Below are positions 37,098 to 46,108 of a stretch of 64,000 nt of DNA, piece after piece. Position numbers and translations under genes: made by a program. The notes under the pieces were generated by a model. That model was not told the origin of the DNA. It made no database searches and worked only from the letters and a program-made list of their open reading frames with translations. The first letter of the stretch is position 1. Every line of letters starts with the position of its first letter. The stretch is from Arcticibacter eurypsychrophilus (lineage in GTDB: Bacteria; Bacteroidota; Bacteroidia; Sphingobacteriales; Sphingobacteriaceae). Location of the stretch: the NCBI RefSeq assembly GCF_001730525.1, contig NZ_MDFN01000029.1, positions 1 to 64,000 on the forward strand. Reading direction: 5' to 3'.

Positions 37098-37135
37098 CCC
37101 CATATAATGCAAAAAATGCAGGATATGGGGTTTTT
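37098..37135 (+). terminator. Terminator after the tatA pair
   Basis: An 8-bp stem CCCCATAT / ATATGGGG around a 17-nt loop, followed by five T. It lies 30 bp before the amidase ATG. Confidence 0.8.
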
Positions 37136-37165
37136 CGGTTTAATGGAATTATGTACCTTCACGCC

Positions 37166-38599
37166 ATGGAACCGTATATTCCTTTAAACGTCTTACAGTT
37201 AAAGATCAAAAAGGGTAAACTCAATTTAACAACAGTAGTAGAACATTACCTGCGAAGAATTCAGGAAGAAGCTCATTTAAATGCTTTCATTGAAGTATAT
37301 GAGCAGGAAGCACTGGACCTTGCGCTGACCGTAAATGAGAAAATCATGAACGGGACTGCAGGTAAACTCGCCGGGATGGTAATAGGTATCAAAGATTTGA
37401 TTTGCTACAAGGATCACGGCGTATCTGCCGGATCAAAGATCCTTGAAAATTATGTCTCTATATTTTCCTCTACGGTAGTGGAACGCATGCTTGCAGAAGA
37501 TGTGATCATTATTGGCAGGCTGAATTGTGACGAATTTGCAATGGGCGGCTCTAATGAAAACTCTTATTTCGGGCCGGTGAAGAACTATGCAGATAACACG
37601 AAGGTTTCCGGAGGCTCCTCAGGGGGCTCTGCGGTAGCTGTGCAAGCAGGATTATGTATGGCCGCACTAGGAACAGACACAGGAGGTTCCGTAAGGCAAC
37701 CTGCTTCTTTTTGTGGTATCGTAGGACTTAAGCCTACATATGGACGCGTATCAAGGCATGGTATTGTGGCCTATGCGTCTTCATTTGACCAGGTTGGCCC
37801 TTTAACGAATTCCGTTGAAGATGCTGCCCTTATTATGGAGGTCATCGCAGGACGTGACGAATACGATAGCACCTCATCTTCCAAGCCTGTTCCCCTGTAT
37901 TCACAGGAACTTACTTTCGAAGGGAAAAAACGAATTGCTTATTTACCGGAAACATTGAATTCTGAGGGGCTCGATCCTGAAGTCAAGGCACTCTCCGAAG
38001 CCACTATAAAAAAACTACAAGACGAAGGTCATATCGTAGAGCCTATTTCGTTTCCGTATCTGAATTATGTAGTTCCTACTTATTACATATTAACGATGGC
38101 AGAATCGTCATCAAACTTAGCCCGCTATGATGGTGTTCATTATGGTTATAGAAGTCCCAATGCTGTAGATTTGGAATCTACGTACAAGAAATCCCGTTCT
38201 GAAGGATTTGGCACTGAAGTAAAACGCCGGATTTTATTGGGGACATTTGTATTAAGTGCCGGACATTATGATTCTTTTTATGGCAAGGCGCAGCAGGTAA
38301 GAAGATTAATCCGGGAGAAGACGGACGAGATCCTGCGGGATCATGACTTCATCCTCCTTCCTACATCTCCAGGACCCGCTTTTGGATTAGGGGAAAAGAC
38401 CGAAGATCCGGTTGTGATGTACCTGGCAGATATTTTTACGGTACAGGCTTCGCTGGCAGGAATTCCGGCCATCTCACTTCCCATACGTAATAACTCGCAA
38501 AACCTACCGTTAGGTATTCAACTCATTGGGAAACGTTTTGGTGAATCAGAGTTACTTGCTTTTTCGAAATATTTAATGGAAGTGACTAAAATTCAGTAA
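37166..38599 (+). CDS. gatA: GatA-type amidase (Asp/Glu-tRNA amidotransferase subunit A)
   Basis: A 477-residue amidase-signature enzyme with a complete Ser-Ser-Lys triad: GIKDLICYKD (Lys), SGGSSGGSAVAV and GTDTGGSVRQPASFCG. With GatB and GatC it would convert Glu-tRNA-Gln or Asp-tRNA-Asn using glutamine. The C-terminal stretches PLGIQLIG and FGLGEKTEDP fit GatA. gatB and gatC are not nearby, which is common. ATG at 37166 (MEPYIPLN) is preferred over 37151. Confidence 0.92.
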   Translation: MEPYIPLNVLQLKIKKGKLNLTTVVEHYLRRIQEEAHLNAFIEVYEQEALDLALTVNEKIMNGTAGKLAGMVIGIKDLICYKDHGVSAGSKILENYVSIFSSTVVERMLAEDVIIIGRLNCDEFAMGGSNENSYFGPVKNYADNTKVSGGSSGGSAVAVQAGLCMAALGTDTGGSVRQPASFCGIVGLKPTYGRVSRHGIVAYASSFDQVGPLTNSVEDAALIMEVIAGRDEYDSTSSSKPVPLYSQELTFEGKKRIAYLPETLNSEGLDPEVKALSEATIKKLQDEGHIVEPISFPYLNYVVPTYYILTMAESSSNLARYDGVHYGYRSPNAVDLESTYKKSRSEGFGTEVKRRILLGTFVLSAGHYDSFYGKAQQVRRLIREKTDEILRDHDFILLPTSPGPAFGLGEKTEDPVVMYLADIFTVQASLAGIPAISLPIRNNSQNLPLGIQLIGKRFGESELLAFSKYLMEVTKIQ

Positions 38600-38656
38600 A
38601 TTATTCCTGACGCCCCATTCATCTTAACAGAATTATTTGGCTATAAGCGATATATA

Positions 38657-39841
38657 ATGATTAAAAATGCGGCATTAGCCCTTTTTTTGCTTGTTGGTTC
38701 TTTCGGCAGCACTTTTGCTGTTGCTCCATCAACTGGCAATCTGACTTCAAGAAACAGTGCAATCAGTCTATCTGATTCCTTAGTTTATAAACGCTCACTT
38801 CAGTCTATCCAGAACAGGGTTCCTTTAACCTACAATGCAGAGGTGCAAAAGTATATAGATAGCTATGTACGAGGGCAAAAGAGCCGGGTTTCAAGAATGC
38901 TGGGTCTCTCCAAATACTATTTTCCTATTTATGACAAGATATTTGAAAATCGTAATGTGCCTGAAGAACTCAAGTATATCTCGGTAATTGAGTCCTCGTT
39001 GGATCCGCATGCTGTATCGCATATGGGCGCAACTGGTCCATGGCAATTTTTGTATGAGATAGGTAAGTTATATGGTCTGCAAATCAATGATTGGATTGAT
39101 GAACGTAAAGATCCTAAACTAGCCTGTAATGCTGCGGCAAGCTACCTGCTGGAGTCGTATTATATGTATGATGACTGGTTAATGGCAATCGCCTCTTATA
39201 ACTGCGGAAGAAACAACATCAAGTGGGCTATGGAGAAAGCTGGAGGCAAAACTGATTACTGGTCGATCAGACCTTATTTACCCCTGGAAACACAAAATTA
39301 TGTCCCTGCTTATATTGCAACTGTATATATCATGAATAATTATTGGAAACATGATATTAAACCGGGAGAAGCAGAAATAACAGTGGAAACGAAAACCATA
39401 CCGGTAAGCAGCACCGTTTCTTTGGGCTCAATTGCGGCGGCCAGCAATATGACCATTGATGAGATTACGCTATTAAACCCTTCCTATATTCAGCAAACCA
39501 TTAAAGGGAGTCCGGAGAAGCCTCAGAATCTGGTTATTCCGCTTACGCGCAAAGTATATTACAGTCTGGTTGATGATGTGCTGAACGGAAAAGCAATAAC
39601 AGCCGGACAATTACAAGCGGCAAATAACCTGTTTTTTCAAAACCAAAGAACTGTTAGGAAGAGCATCGGTGCATCAGGTTTCGATTCTATAATTTCCTAC
39701 CGGGTGAAGGAAGGCGATACCTTATCGTCCATAGCAGAACAATTCAAAGGAGCAACAGAAGAAGAAATCAGGGTGATTAATAAACTCAAGGATCCTCCTG
39801 CTGTTAAGCCGGGTATGATCCTTAAAATTATTGGAGGATAG
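38657..39841 (+). CDS. MltD-like lytic transglycosylase with LysM
   Basis: A 394-residue exported murein hydrolase. A signal peptide (about 1-21) is followed by a lysozyme-like SLT domain (about 95-230) with the catalytic Glu in VIESSLDPHAVSHMGATG and the YNCGRNN motif. A degenerate LysM-like region and a clear C-terminal LysM (VKEGDTLSSIAEQF) bind peptidoglycan. It fits MltD. It is separate from the amidase gene by 57 bp. Confidence 0.94.
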   Translation: MIKNAALALFLLVGSFGSTFAVAPSTGNLTSRNSAISLSDSLVYKRSLQSIQNRVPLTYNAEVQKYIDSYVRGQKSRVSRMLGLSKYYFPIYDKIFENRNVPEELKYISVIESSLDPHAVSHMGATGPWQFLYEIGKLYGLQINDWIDERKDPKLACNAAASYLLESYYMYDDWLMAIASYNCGRNNIKWAMEKAGGKTDYWSIRPYLPLETQNYVPAYIATVYIMNNYWKHDIKPGEAEITVETKTIPVSSTVSLGSIAAASNMTIDEITLLNPSYIQQTIKGSPEKPQNLVIPLTRKVYYSLVDDVLNGKAITAGQLQAANNLFFQNQRTVRKSIGASGFDSIISYRVKEGDTLSSIAEQFKGATEEEIRVINKLKDPPAVKPGMILKIIGG

Positions 39842-39866
39842 CCCATCAGGATCATACCTGCAAAAC

Positions 39867-40394
39867 TTATTTAGCTCTAGAAATAATTATTTCCACACGC
39901 CTGTTTTTAGCTCTTCCTTCAGGAGTACTGTTATCGGCAACTGGTTTTGTATCTCCATAACCTACGGTACCGATTGAGGCATCTGAAATGCCCAAACTTA
40001 CAGCAAACGCTTTCACCGATAATGCTCTTTTTTCGGATAACCATTTATTATAATCTGGGGGGCCTGTTTTGTCGGTGTGCCCTTCAATTGACAAATTAGT
40101 ATGCCCTTTTTGTTTAATTATCTCTAACAAACTTGACAGCTTCGCTTTTGCGGGCTCTGTCAGATAAGAAGAATTGATAGGAAACAGGATTTCTGAGTCG
40201 AAAGTAACCTTCAACCCACTTTGAACCCGATCTATTTTTGTATCAGGTAACTTATTCCGGTAAGCGTCGTATTCCGCGTCGCTGTCGGAAGCAGATGTAC
40301 CCACGGGCATAGATACCAGTGCTTTTTTACTTTTACAGGAACTAAACGAACCAAATGCGACTATTAAAACGAGTATCCAGGTTTTTTTGATCAT
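39867..40394 (-). CDS. OmpA-family peptidoglycan-binding lipoprotein
   Basis: A 175-residue lipoprotein (Cys20 after FGSFSS) with a C-terminal OmpA domain (about 60-175): LSIEGHTDKTG and AKNRRVEIII are the diaminopimelate-binding signatures. It anchors the outer membrane to peptidoglycan, as Pal does, although the Tol genes are not nearby. It starts 2 bp after the DUF4198-like gene. Confidence 0.93.
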   Translation of the reverse strand: MIKKTWILVLIVAFGSFSSCKSKKALVSMPVGTSASDSDAEYDAYRNKLPDTKIDRVQSGLKVTFDSEILFPINSSYLTEPAKAKLSSLLEIIKQKGHTNLSIEGHTDKTGPPDYNKWLSEKRALSVKAFAVSLGISDASIGTVGYGDTKPVADNSTPEGRAKNRRVEIIISRAK

Positions 40395-40396
40395 AA

Positions 40397-41185
40397 TTAT
40401 AAGTTATTAAAACTGAAGCTATAAGAAGAAAACCACCTGTCGAAGTCCGCTTCCTTTTCCGCAGGCACAATATTAATCGCTTTTATCAGCCAGATTCCAG
40501 CTCTGTTTAGTTTCACATATACCTTTCCATCATCATCAGTGATCTGCTCTGAGCTGAATAAACTTCCACTCAGTGTTTTAGTTACAATGGACACATGAAC
40601 CTTAGGCAATGATTTCCCTTTAGAAAGTATCTGTACGGTAACATCTTCCCCATATTTCATTTTATACGGATTCTGCATCAATACAATTTCAAAATCACTT
40701 TCAGAAGGCATCTTATAGGCATCACCTGATGGCTTCTCCGCCATGATTAATGTTTTGACTGCATAGTGATTGTTTATAGAAAACAATTGCTTCATAGCGA
40801 TCTTTTCAGCCAAATCGGCAAATCCTTCTTCGGTAAACTGATTACTTAAAGAAGTCTTTGATTTCTGTTCTACACTGCCATACAACTCTACAGATGTCAG
40901 GTAAAGTCCCTTATCCTTCAACGGAATCAGAAAGGAAGATTTTAAGGCTCCTGCGCTATCGATAAGTGATACCGGTTTTGAGTCCTTAAAATATGCTGCA
41001 CTTTTAATTTTTACATTTTCAATCTTCCTGTCTACTGCTGTATCAAATTTATTGCCTCGATAAAGGTCTATAACGACTTCCTTTTCTGAATTTGGCATGA
41101 ATGTTTGAGGTTTAAGATAATATTCCTGCGCTGATCCAGCTCCTGCGAAAAGTAAAATTATGAATGTTGTATATATATATTTCAT
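40397..41185 (-). CDS. Exported DUF4198-like protein
   Basis: A 262-residue protein with a signal peptide (cleavage after AGAGSA). The body resembles DUF4198: paired beta domains with an N-terminal EYYLKPQTFMP, a central YGEDVTVQILSKGKSLP and a C-terminal TDDDGKVYVKLNRAGIWLIKA. Some relatives act near metal transport, but that is not evidence for this one. It is upstream of the OmpA gene in a two-gene operon. Confidence 0.75.
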   Translation of the reverse strand: MKYIYTTFIILLFAGAGSAQEYYLKPQTFMPNSEKEVVIDLYRGNKFDTAVDRKIENVKIKSAAYFKDSKPVSLIDSAGALKSSFLIPLKDKGLYLTSVELYGSVEQKSKTSLSNQFTEEGFADLAEKIAMKQLFSINNHYAVKTLIMAEKPSGDAYKMPSESDFEIVLMQNPYKMKYGEDVTVQILSKGKSLPKVHVSIVTKTLSGSLFSSEQITDDDGKVYVKLNRAGIWLIKAINIVPAEKEADFDRWFSSYSFSFNNL

Positions 41186-41312
41186 TTTGCTTTTTTGAAA
41201 CTCAAACTTACAAGTTTTTAATCTGTGTTTAATAGAATGAAATAGGCAAATTACATTGAAATATGTTAAATTTTGTCCTTTTGCGGTTAAATTAATCTAA
41301 ACGGTTTGCCTT

Positions 41313-41320
41313 TATTTTTG
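41313..41320 (+). promoter_or_regulatory. Promoter -7 element, TATTTTTG
   Basis: An exact TAnnTTTG match 33 nt before the ATG at 41354. It overlaps a possible upstream TTG start, which makes the later start the better choice. Confidence 0.5.
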
Positions 41321-41353
41321 TTTATAGGATACATGTGCATGACAAAAACATTC

Positions 41354-42139
41354 ATGAAAATAGGTATTTCATATTATATATTTTCTTTTATTCTCCTTTT
41401 TTCCCTCTCTTCCTGCGACCGCATAAAGCAAAAACAGAAGCATCCCCAATCTCTGATGAGTGCTGACAAATCGGCTTATACGGATGAAAGAGGCATCAGC
41501 AGGTATGGAGATTCTTTAGATATTCTGGTTCCTGAATATGAAAAAAAACAAAGTATGATCTATACGCTGGGTGATTACTCCTTTTATATTACCGCTTATC
41601 TCAACAATGGGGAACCACTGTTATATATTGAGAATGGCGAAAGCAACCAATACGGTCATATTACAAAACACTACTATCTGCACAAAGGCAAAGTGATCCT
41701 GTTTAAAGAAAATCATCATAATGAATCCATTGATTTCGCTTACCAGTCTGAAAGGGAATATTTCAGGAACAATGTTTTATTTTATGCGGAATCAAAAAAA
41801 GGAAGTAATTCTTCCGATTTCAATGCCGCTCCTTATAATCCGGTAAAAGGTGTTACACGAGATTTGGACAGTACTGTTTCATTCATGACAGATGCGCTTA
41901 AAAGAGAAGGTAAATTCAATTTAGTACTTGAAGGAATTACAGAAGATTCCAGAGTAAGGTATATCGTCCTCAGCCGGCCGGGATTAGGTACCTACAGAAC
42001 GGTGATCCGGGTAGAAAAAGAAGATGAATTTATCAGGGAACTGGTATCAAATACCGAAAAATTTATAGGAGATAAACTTCACCTTAATTTCGATATTATT
42101 GATAATGAAGCCGTTTATAAAAGTGGAAGTATCAACTAA
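41354..42139 (+). CDS. Hypothetical lipoprotein (261 aa)
   Basis: Starts at ATG 41354 (MKIGISYYIFSF) with a lipobox before Cys21 (FSLSSC). The mature part is polar, with a beta-rich look (YTLGDYSFYITAYLNNGEPLLYIE) and a C-terminal segment around a charged core. No family recognised. An earlier ATG at 41342 is possible. Its C-terminus meets the convergent SprT-like gene with a 4-bp overlap of the two ends. Confidence 0.8.
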   Translation: MKIGISYYIFSFILLFSLSSCDRIKQKQKHPQSLMSADKSAYTDERGISRYGDSLDILVPEYEKKQSMIYTLGDYSFYITAYLNNGEPLLYIENGESNQYGHITKHYYLHKGKVILFKENHHNESIDFAYQSEREYFRNNVLFYAESKKGSNSSDFNAAPYNPVKGVTRDLDSTVSFMTDALKREGKFNLVLEGITEDSRVRYIVLSRPGLGTYRTVIRVEKEDEFIRELVSNTEKFIGDKLHLNFDIIDNEAVYKSGSIN

Positions 42140-42756
42140 TCTTTATTTTCTAAAGGTGGTACGAGCACAACCTGAGCCATAGGATGGAAAAGGTAAATTT
42201 TACCGGTACTTACTTCCATACAGCTGAATCGGGTTCGAATTTTATTCCCCTTTTTAAACAAGCGATTTTTCAACAGGAAAGACGATTCAACAGGGAGACT
42301 TTCAACAAACCGGAGATCTGAAGCAGCATTATAGGCCTGCAACGCCCTAAATAACTTTAAATCGCTACAACTTGAAGCAGCTGGATTTTGCAGATAACGC
42401 TCAATGATTTGATGCAGATCTTCAGGAAATAGCTGCATGTCAAAAAAAGGCTTCATCATCCTCTTGAAGTTATTCTTCCATTCTGCACCATGAGGTTTCA
42501 CCCTATTCTTATTTTCATTCCAGGTAAGCAAATGTGCAAATTCATGAACCGTAGTAATCAAAAATCCATAAGGATTAAGGTCATGATTAACAGAGATACG
42601 ATGATTCTGACCTTTAAAAGGGGCTCGGTAATCGCCCATTTTGGTACTTCTTTTCACAGAAACTTTGAAATCGCATTTATAGTAATCTATCCACCTGGCT
42701 ATTACCGGAGCTGCTTGTTCGGGTATGTATTTAGCAAGAATTTTAACTTTATCCAC
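42136..42756 (-). CDS. SprT-like zinc metalloprotease domain protein
   Basis: A 206-residue protein with a gluzincin motif HEFAHLLTW in the first half (near residue 71) and the surrounding SprT-like pattern (ISVNHDLNP, WKNNFKRMMKPF). SprT/Spartan relatives remove DNA-protein crosslinks in eukaryotes; the bacterial role is not settled. It follows feoB by 11 bp and may be on the feoAB transcript, but no functional link to iron is evident. Confidence 0.85.
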   Translation of the reverse strand: MDKVKILAKYIPEQAAPVIARWIDYYKCDFKVSVKRSTKMGDYRAPFKGQNHRISVNHDLNPYGFLITTVHEFAHLLTWNENKNRVKPHGAEWKNNFKRMMKPFFDMQLFPEDLHQIIERYLQNPAASSCSDLKLFRALQAYNAASDLRFVESLPVESSFLLKNRLFKKGNKIRTRFSCMEVSTGKIYLFHPMAQVVLVPPLENKD

Positions 42757-42767
42757 GAAATCTGTTC

Positions 42768-44870
42768 CTATTTTAAGAGGTTAAATACAATAAGACTTGC
42801 AAAATAAGCAAGCGCTGTCATATAAACAAATTGAATCAAAGGCCATCTCCAGGATTTGGTTTCCCGGTACACTACTGCAATTGTACTGATACATTGCATC
42901 GCAAAGGCATAAAAGATCATAAGTGAAAAAGAAGAGGCCAATGTAAAAACAGGAAGTCCTGTATCAGGATTCCGCGCATCCCTCATTTTATCTGTAACAG
43001 ATGAAATATGCGCCTCATCATTACTCACACTATAAATGGTAGCCATAGTACCTACAAAAACTTCCCTGGCAGCAAATGAAGTGATCAGGGCAATCCCTAT
43101 TTTCCAGTCATATCCAAGGGGAACAATAGCCGGCTCAATAAATTTACCGATCACCCCGGCATAAGATGATTCCAGTAATTCGGATGAACGATGCAGATTG
43201 AGTTCTTCGGGTGTATACGTATTGGCTACTTCTGCAGACTGATATTTACTTTCTACCTGAGCCCGCTTGCCCGGCGGACCATAATTGGAGAGTCCCCATA
43301 ACACAATAGAAACAGCAACAATTACTTTTCCCGCCTCCAGAACAAATGTCTTTACCTTCTCATACATGGTCAGCAATACATTGTCCCAGCGCGGCATTCT
43401 ATATACGGGAAGCTCCATGATGAAATATCCTTTTTCCTTTGCTTTCAACACCAGTTTAAACACAAGAGCCACTACAATAGCCGCAATAAAACTAATGAAA
43501 TACATACCCATCAATGCCAGTCCCTGCAGATTTAGAAACCCAAAGATTTTAGTATCAGGTACCACTAAGGCGATTAAAACGGCATATACGGGAAGCCTGG
43601 CGGAACAGCTAATCAAAGGAACAATCATAATAGTGATCATCCTGTCTTTCCAGCTTTCAATATTCCGGGTACTCATAATGGAGGGAACGGCACAAGCTAA
43701 ACTGCCAATCATAGGAACAACAGACTTTCCGTTAAGCCCTACCTTCCGCATCACTTTATCCATCATAAAGGTGACCCTAGACATGTAGCCGGTATCTTCC
43801 AGAATAGAGATAAAGGCAAACAAAATAGCGATTTGAGGAATGAATACCAGCACTCCACTTAAACCGGCAATAATTCCGTCACTCAGCAGATCTGTCAATA
43901 CCCCGGTAGGTAAATGAGTATGCACTAAACCCGTCAGCCACATAAAAGCATTTTCTATCAGTGACATGGGGTAGGCAGACCAGGCAAAAATGGATTGAAA
44001 TATGATAAAAAGAATAAAAAAGAAAATGACAAAACCCCAGATCCTGTGCGTTAATACTTTGTCTATTCTATTGCTTGGCGTTTCTTTCTTCGGTTCAGAG
44101 CTTGTGGTAACGGTGTCTGCAAGAATTATATTAATATAATTATATCGGGCTATGGTTTCTTCTGCTTTTGATGATTGAGAGTGAAAAGAGAATTCTTGTT
44201 CGAGTTCTTCAATCCGGCTGCTCTCGTCGTGCGTCAGGAAACGCAAATTCTCATGCTGATGTGCCATCTGAAGTGCCACATAAGGGCTATCCAACAGCAA
44301 TTCTTCACCAATCTTATGGATCAGTTCCGGTGCAAGGAGACTTACCTCAATCGTGTCTTTTTGCAAAGCAATCGCCGGATTGAAAGCAATCGCCTCTTTC
44401 AATTTATCAACATTGATCCCCTGCCTGGCGGTAACGGGCACAATCTGGACACCCAATTTATCCGAAAGGGCATCTACGTCAATGACTGAACCCGACTTAT
44501 TAGCCAGATCCATCATATTCAAAGCAATAATTACGGGGATTTTAAGATCGGCAACCTGCGTGTAGAGCAGTAGATTTCGCTTTAAATTAGTGGCATCTAC
44601 CACCACAATGATCAGGTCGGGATGTACAGGATTCTTCACATCAGCAAGAACCTCAAACACAATAGATTCGTCTTTACTTTTTGGATAAAGACTATAGGTT
44701 CCGGGAAGATCAATGATCAGTGCGTTTCTTTTATCCGGTAGCTTGCATGTTCCTGTCTTTTTATCGACGGTAATACCTGGAAAGTTGCCAACCTTCTGAT
44801 TTAATCCTGTTAGAACGTTGAATAACGTAGATTTACCTGTGTTAGGGTTACCAACTAGCGCTACCTTCAA
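42768..44870 (-). CDS. feoB: Ferrous iron transporter FeoB
   Basis: A 700-residue Fe(II) permease. The N-terminal G domain (about 1-165) has GNPNTGKSTLFN, DLPGTYSL and NMMDLA. A helical spacer is followed by the membrane part with two gate repeats: SVVPMIGSLACAVPSIMSTR (conserved Cys) and AAREVFVGTMATIY. Length is at the short end of the family. It sits 10 bp after feoA. Confidence 0.97.
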   Translation of the reverse strand: MKVALVGNPNTGKSTLFNVLTGLNQKVGNFPGITVDKKTGTCKLPDKRNALIIDLPGTYSLYPKSKDESIVFEVLADVKNPVHPDLIIVVVDATNLKRNLLLYTQVADLKIPVIIALNMMDLANKSGSVIDVDALSDKLGVQIVPVTARQGINVDKLKEAIAFNPAIALQKDTIEVSLLAPELIHKIGEELLLDSPYVALQMAHQHENLRFLTHDESSRIEELEQEFSFHSQSSKAEETIARYNYINIILADTVTTSSEPKKETPSNRIDKVLTHRIWGFVIFFFILFIIFQSIFAWSAYPMSLIENAFMWLTGLVHTHLPTGVLTDLLSDGIIAGLSGVLVFIPQIAILFAFISILEDTGYMSRVTFMMDKVMRKVGLNGKSVVPMIGSLACAVPSIMSTRNIESWKDRMITIMIVPLISCSARLPVYAVLIALVVPDTKIFGFLNLQGLALMGMYFISFIAAIVVALVFKLVLKAKEKGYFIMELPVYRMPRWDNVLLTMYEKVKTFVLEAGKVIVAVSIVLWGLSNYGPPGKRAQVESKYQSAEVANTYTPEELNLHRSSELLESSYAGVIGKFIEPAIVPLGYDWKIGIALITSFAAREVFVGTMATIYSVSNDEAHISSVTDKMRDARNPDTGLPVFTLASSFSLMIFYAFAMQCISTIAVVYRETKSWRWPLIQFVYMTALAYFASLIVFNLLK

Positions 44871-44880
44871 GTTAATTTAA

Positions 44881-45102
44881 TTATAAGTGCTGCAATACTA
44901 TAGTTGAAGCTTCCTGCATACGTAAGCTCAACTGGTAACCAGATACTGTAATCGCTATTGGGTCTCCTAAAGGAGCATAACGATCAACTAAAATCAATTC
45001 TCCGGGTAAACATCCCATTTCCATTAACTTAACCGACATTTCCAAATCAGTGAATTCTTTAATGATACCTGATTGACCCGGGCGCAATTGCGATAGCTTC
45101 AT
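44881..45102 (-). CDS. feoA: FeoA family ferrous iron transport protein
   Basis: A 73-residue SH3-like partner of FeoB: MKLSQLRPGQSGIIKEF at the start and LMEMGCLPGELILVDRYAPLGDPI in the middle are typical. A TTG at 45123 would add seven residues, but it lies inside the -7 element TATGTTTG, so ATG at 45102 is the start. The promoter carries a palindrome, annotated separately. Confidence 0.93.
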   Translation of the reverse strand: MKLSQLRPGQSGIIKEFTDLEMSVKLMEMGCLPGELILVDRYAPLGDPIAITVSGYQLSLRMQEASTIVLQHL

Positions 45103-45120
45103 TTGTAATTGTTCTATATG

Positions 45121-45128
45121 CAAACATA
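45121..45128 (-). promoter_or_regulatory. Promoter -7 element, TATGTTTG, of feoAB
   Basis: An exact TAnnTTTG on the minus strand, about 18 nt before the feoA ATG. Confidence 0.55.
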
Positions 45129-45131
45129 GTC

Positions 45132-45156
45132 CTTATTTGGTATAAATCCAAATAAG
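45132..45156. promoter_or_regulatory. Palindromic operator candidate over the feoAB promoter
   Basis: A perfect 9-bp inverted repeat CTTATTTGG-N7-CCAAATAAG ending 3 bp upstream of the -7 element, so a bound protein would block RNA polymerase. There is no T-run, which argues against a terminator. A Fur- or DtxR-type iron regulator is a natural guess; no regulator gene is in the window. Confidence 0.55.
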
Positions 45157-45169
45157 ACTTCTACTAAGA

Positions 45170-45301
45170 TTACCTTTTAATTGTAAAATTAATATGCTGT
45201 TTACTAAAGTGCGGACAATTGCATTTTTTTCGAAAGATTCCACAAGAACTGGACACCAGGATAATAAGAACCAGAATAATCAGCTTAAATCTTCTTTCCA
45301 T
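45170..45301 (-). CDS. Small lipoprotein with a CxC motif (43 aa)
   Basis: ATG at 45301 (inside the 3' end of the VanZ-like gene, in another frame) opens a 43-codon frame. A basic start, a strongly hydrophobic core (LIILVLIILV) and a lipobox SSSC with Cys20 make an excellent lipoprotein signal; the mature part is only about 24 residues and has KKCNCPHF. The product is too patterned to be chance. Function unknown. It ends 14 bp before the feo palindrome. Confidence 0.75.
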   Translation of the reverse strand: MERRFKLIILVLIILVSSSCGIFRKKCNCPHFSKQHINFTIKR

Positions 45302-45683
45302 GTCGCGTTCTGCATAAAACTAAATAGCTAAAAACGGCCATTCCTACACCTACTGTATCGCAAAATAGATCCCACCAATCACCCGAGCGATAAGTAAAGA
45401 CTTTCCATTGCAGCACTTCAATAAACGCCCCGAAAAAAAAACTTAAAAAAGCAATTTTAAAAATGGTAAAAAAGCTTAAAAACAGGCTCTTATGAGAATT
45501 GATGCTACCGTAGAAAATCAGGGTGGTTAAAACAAAGAACAAACCAGTATGAACTGTTTTATCAAAACCCTCATAATATTCTTGAGAACTTCCCGGTATA
45601 TCATTCATCGGCACATTGCAAATCACCAGTACCAGTACCAGCCATAAAATGGCAGGTAACTGATATTTTAAGCTTTTGATCAT
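45285..45683 (-). CDS. VanZ-like membrane protein
   Basis: A 132-residue protein with about four transmembrane helices and the VanZ-like pattern [11 protein letters not shown]...[14 protein letters not shown]. VanZ gives slight teicoplanin resistance in enterococci; other members are of unknown role. It overlaps gcvH by 4 bp and lies in the conserved sprA-gcvH-vanZ order seen in many Bacteroidetes. Confidence 0.88.
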   Translation of the reverse strand: MIKSLKYQLPAILWLVLVLVICNVPMNDIPGSSQEYYEGFDKTVHTGLFFVLTTLIFYGSINSHKSLFLSFFTIFKIAFLSFFFGAFIEVLQWKVFTYRSGDWWDLFCDTVGVGMAVFSYLVLCRTRHGKKI

Positions 45684-46063
45684 TGTACGCCAATCTGATC
45701 TTTATATTCCTCAGCATTCAGAAGGTCATCAAAATCAAGAATAGACTTCACCTCGATTTTAACCATCCAGCCATCACCATAAGGATCCTGGTTCACAAAT
45801 TCAGGATTAGCATCCAGTTTATCATTCAGTTCAAGCACCGTACCTGTCACAGGCATAAATAGATCAGAAACCGTTTTAACCGCTTCCACTGTACCGAATA
45901 CATCATTCTTTGCCACTTCCTGACCGATGGTATTGATATCAATATACACAATATCCCCTAATTCACTTTGTGCAAACTCAGTAATACCGATTATAGCATT
46001 ATTACCATCTAAACGGATCCACTCGTGATCTTTGGTATATTTTAACTCTGAAGGAAAATTCAT
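45680..46063 (-). CDS. gcvH: Glycine cleavage system H protein
   Basis: A 127-residue lipoyl carrier that shuttles the aminomethyl group to GcvT. The lipoylated lysine is in [30 protein letters not shown] is the family's N-terminus. ATG at 46063 replaces a longer frame start at 46105, which has no family similarity and overlaps sprA. gcvT is 30 kb away. Confidence 0.96.
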   Translation of the reverse strand: MNFPSELKYTKDHEWIRLDGNNAIIGITEFAQSELGDIVYIDINTIGQEVAKNDVFGTVEAVKTVSDLFMPVTGTVLELNDKLDANPEFVNQDPYGDGWMVKIEVKSILDFDDLLNAEEYKDQIGVQ

Positions 46064-46108
46064 GTTGTTTTTTTTCAAAAATACTGTAATGAAATTACTT
46101 TCCAATGC

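Noticed and set aside
45103-45123. TTG at 45123 as the start of feoA
   Set aside because: It lies within the -7 promoter element TATGTTTG, and the family N-terminus begins at the ATG at 45102.
45132-45156. The feo palindrome as a terminator for the small lipoprotein gene
   Set aside because: The stem is AT-rich and has no T-run on either side; its position against the -7 element fits an operator better.
46064-46105. Longer N-terminus for gcvH
   Set aside because: The extra 14 residues lack similarity and cross the gap from sprA; the conserved [13 protein letters not shown] begins after the ATG at 46063.
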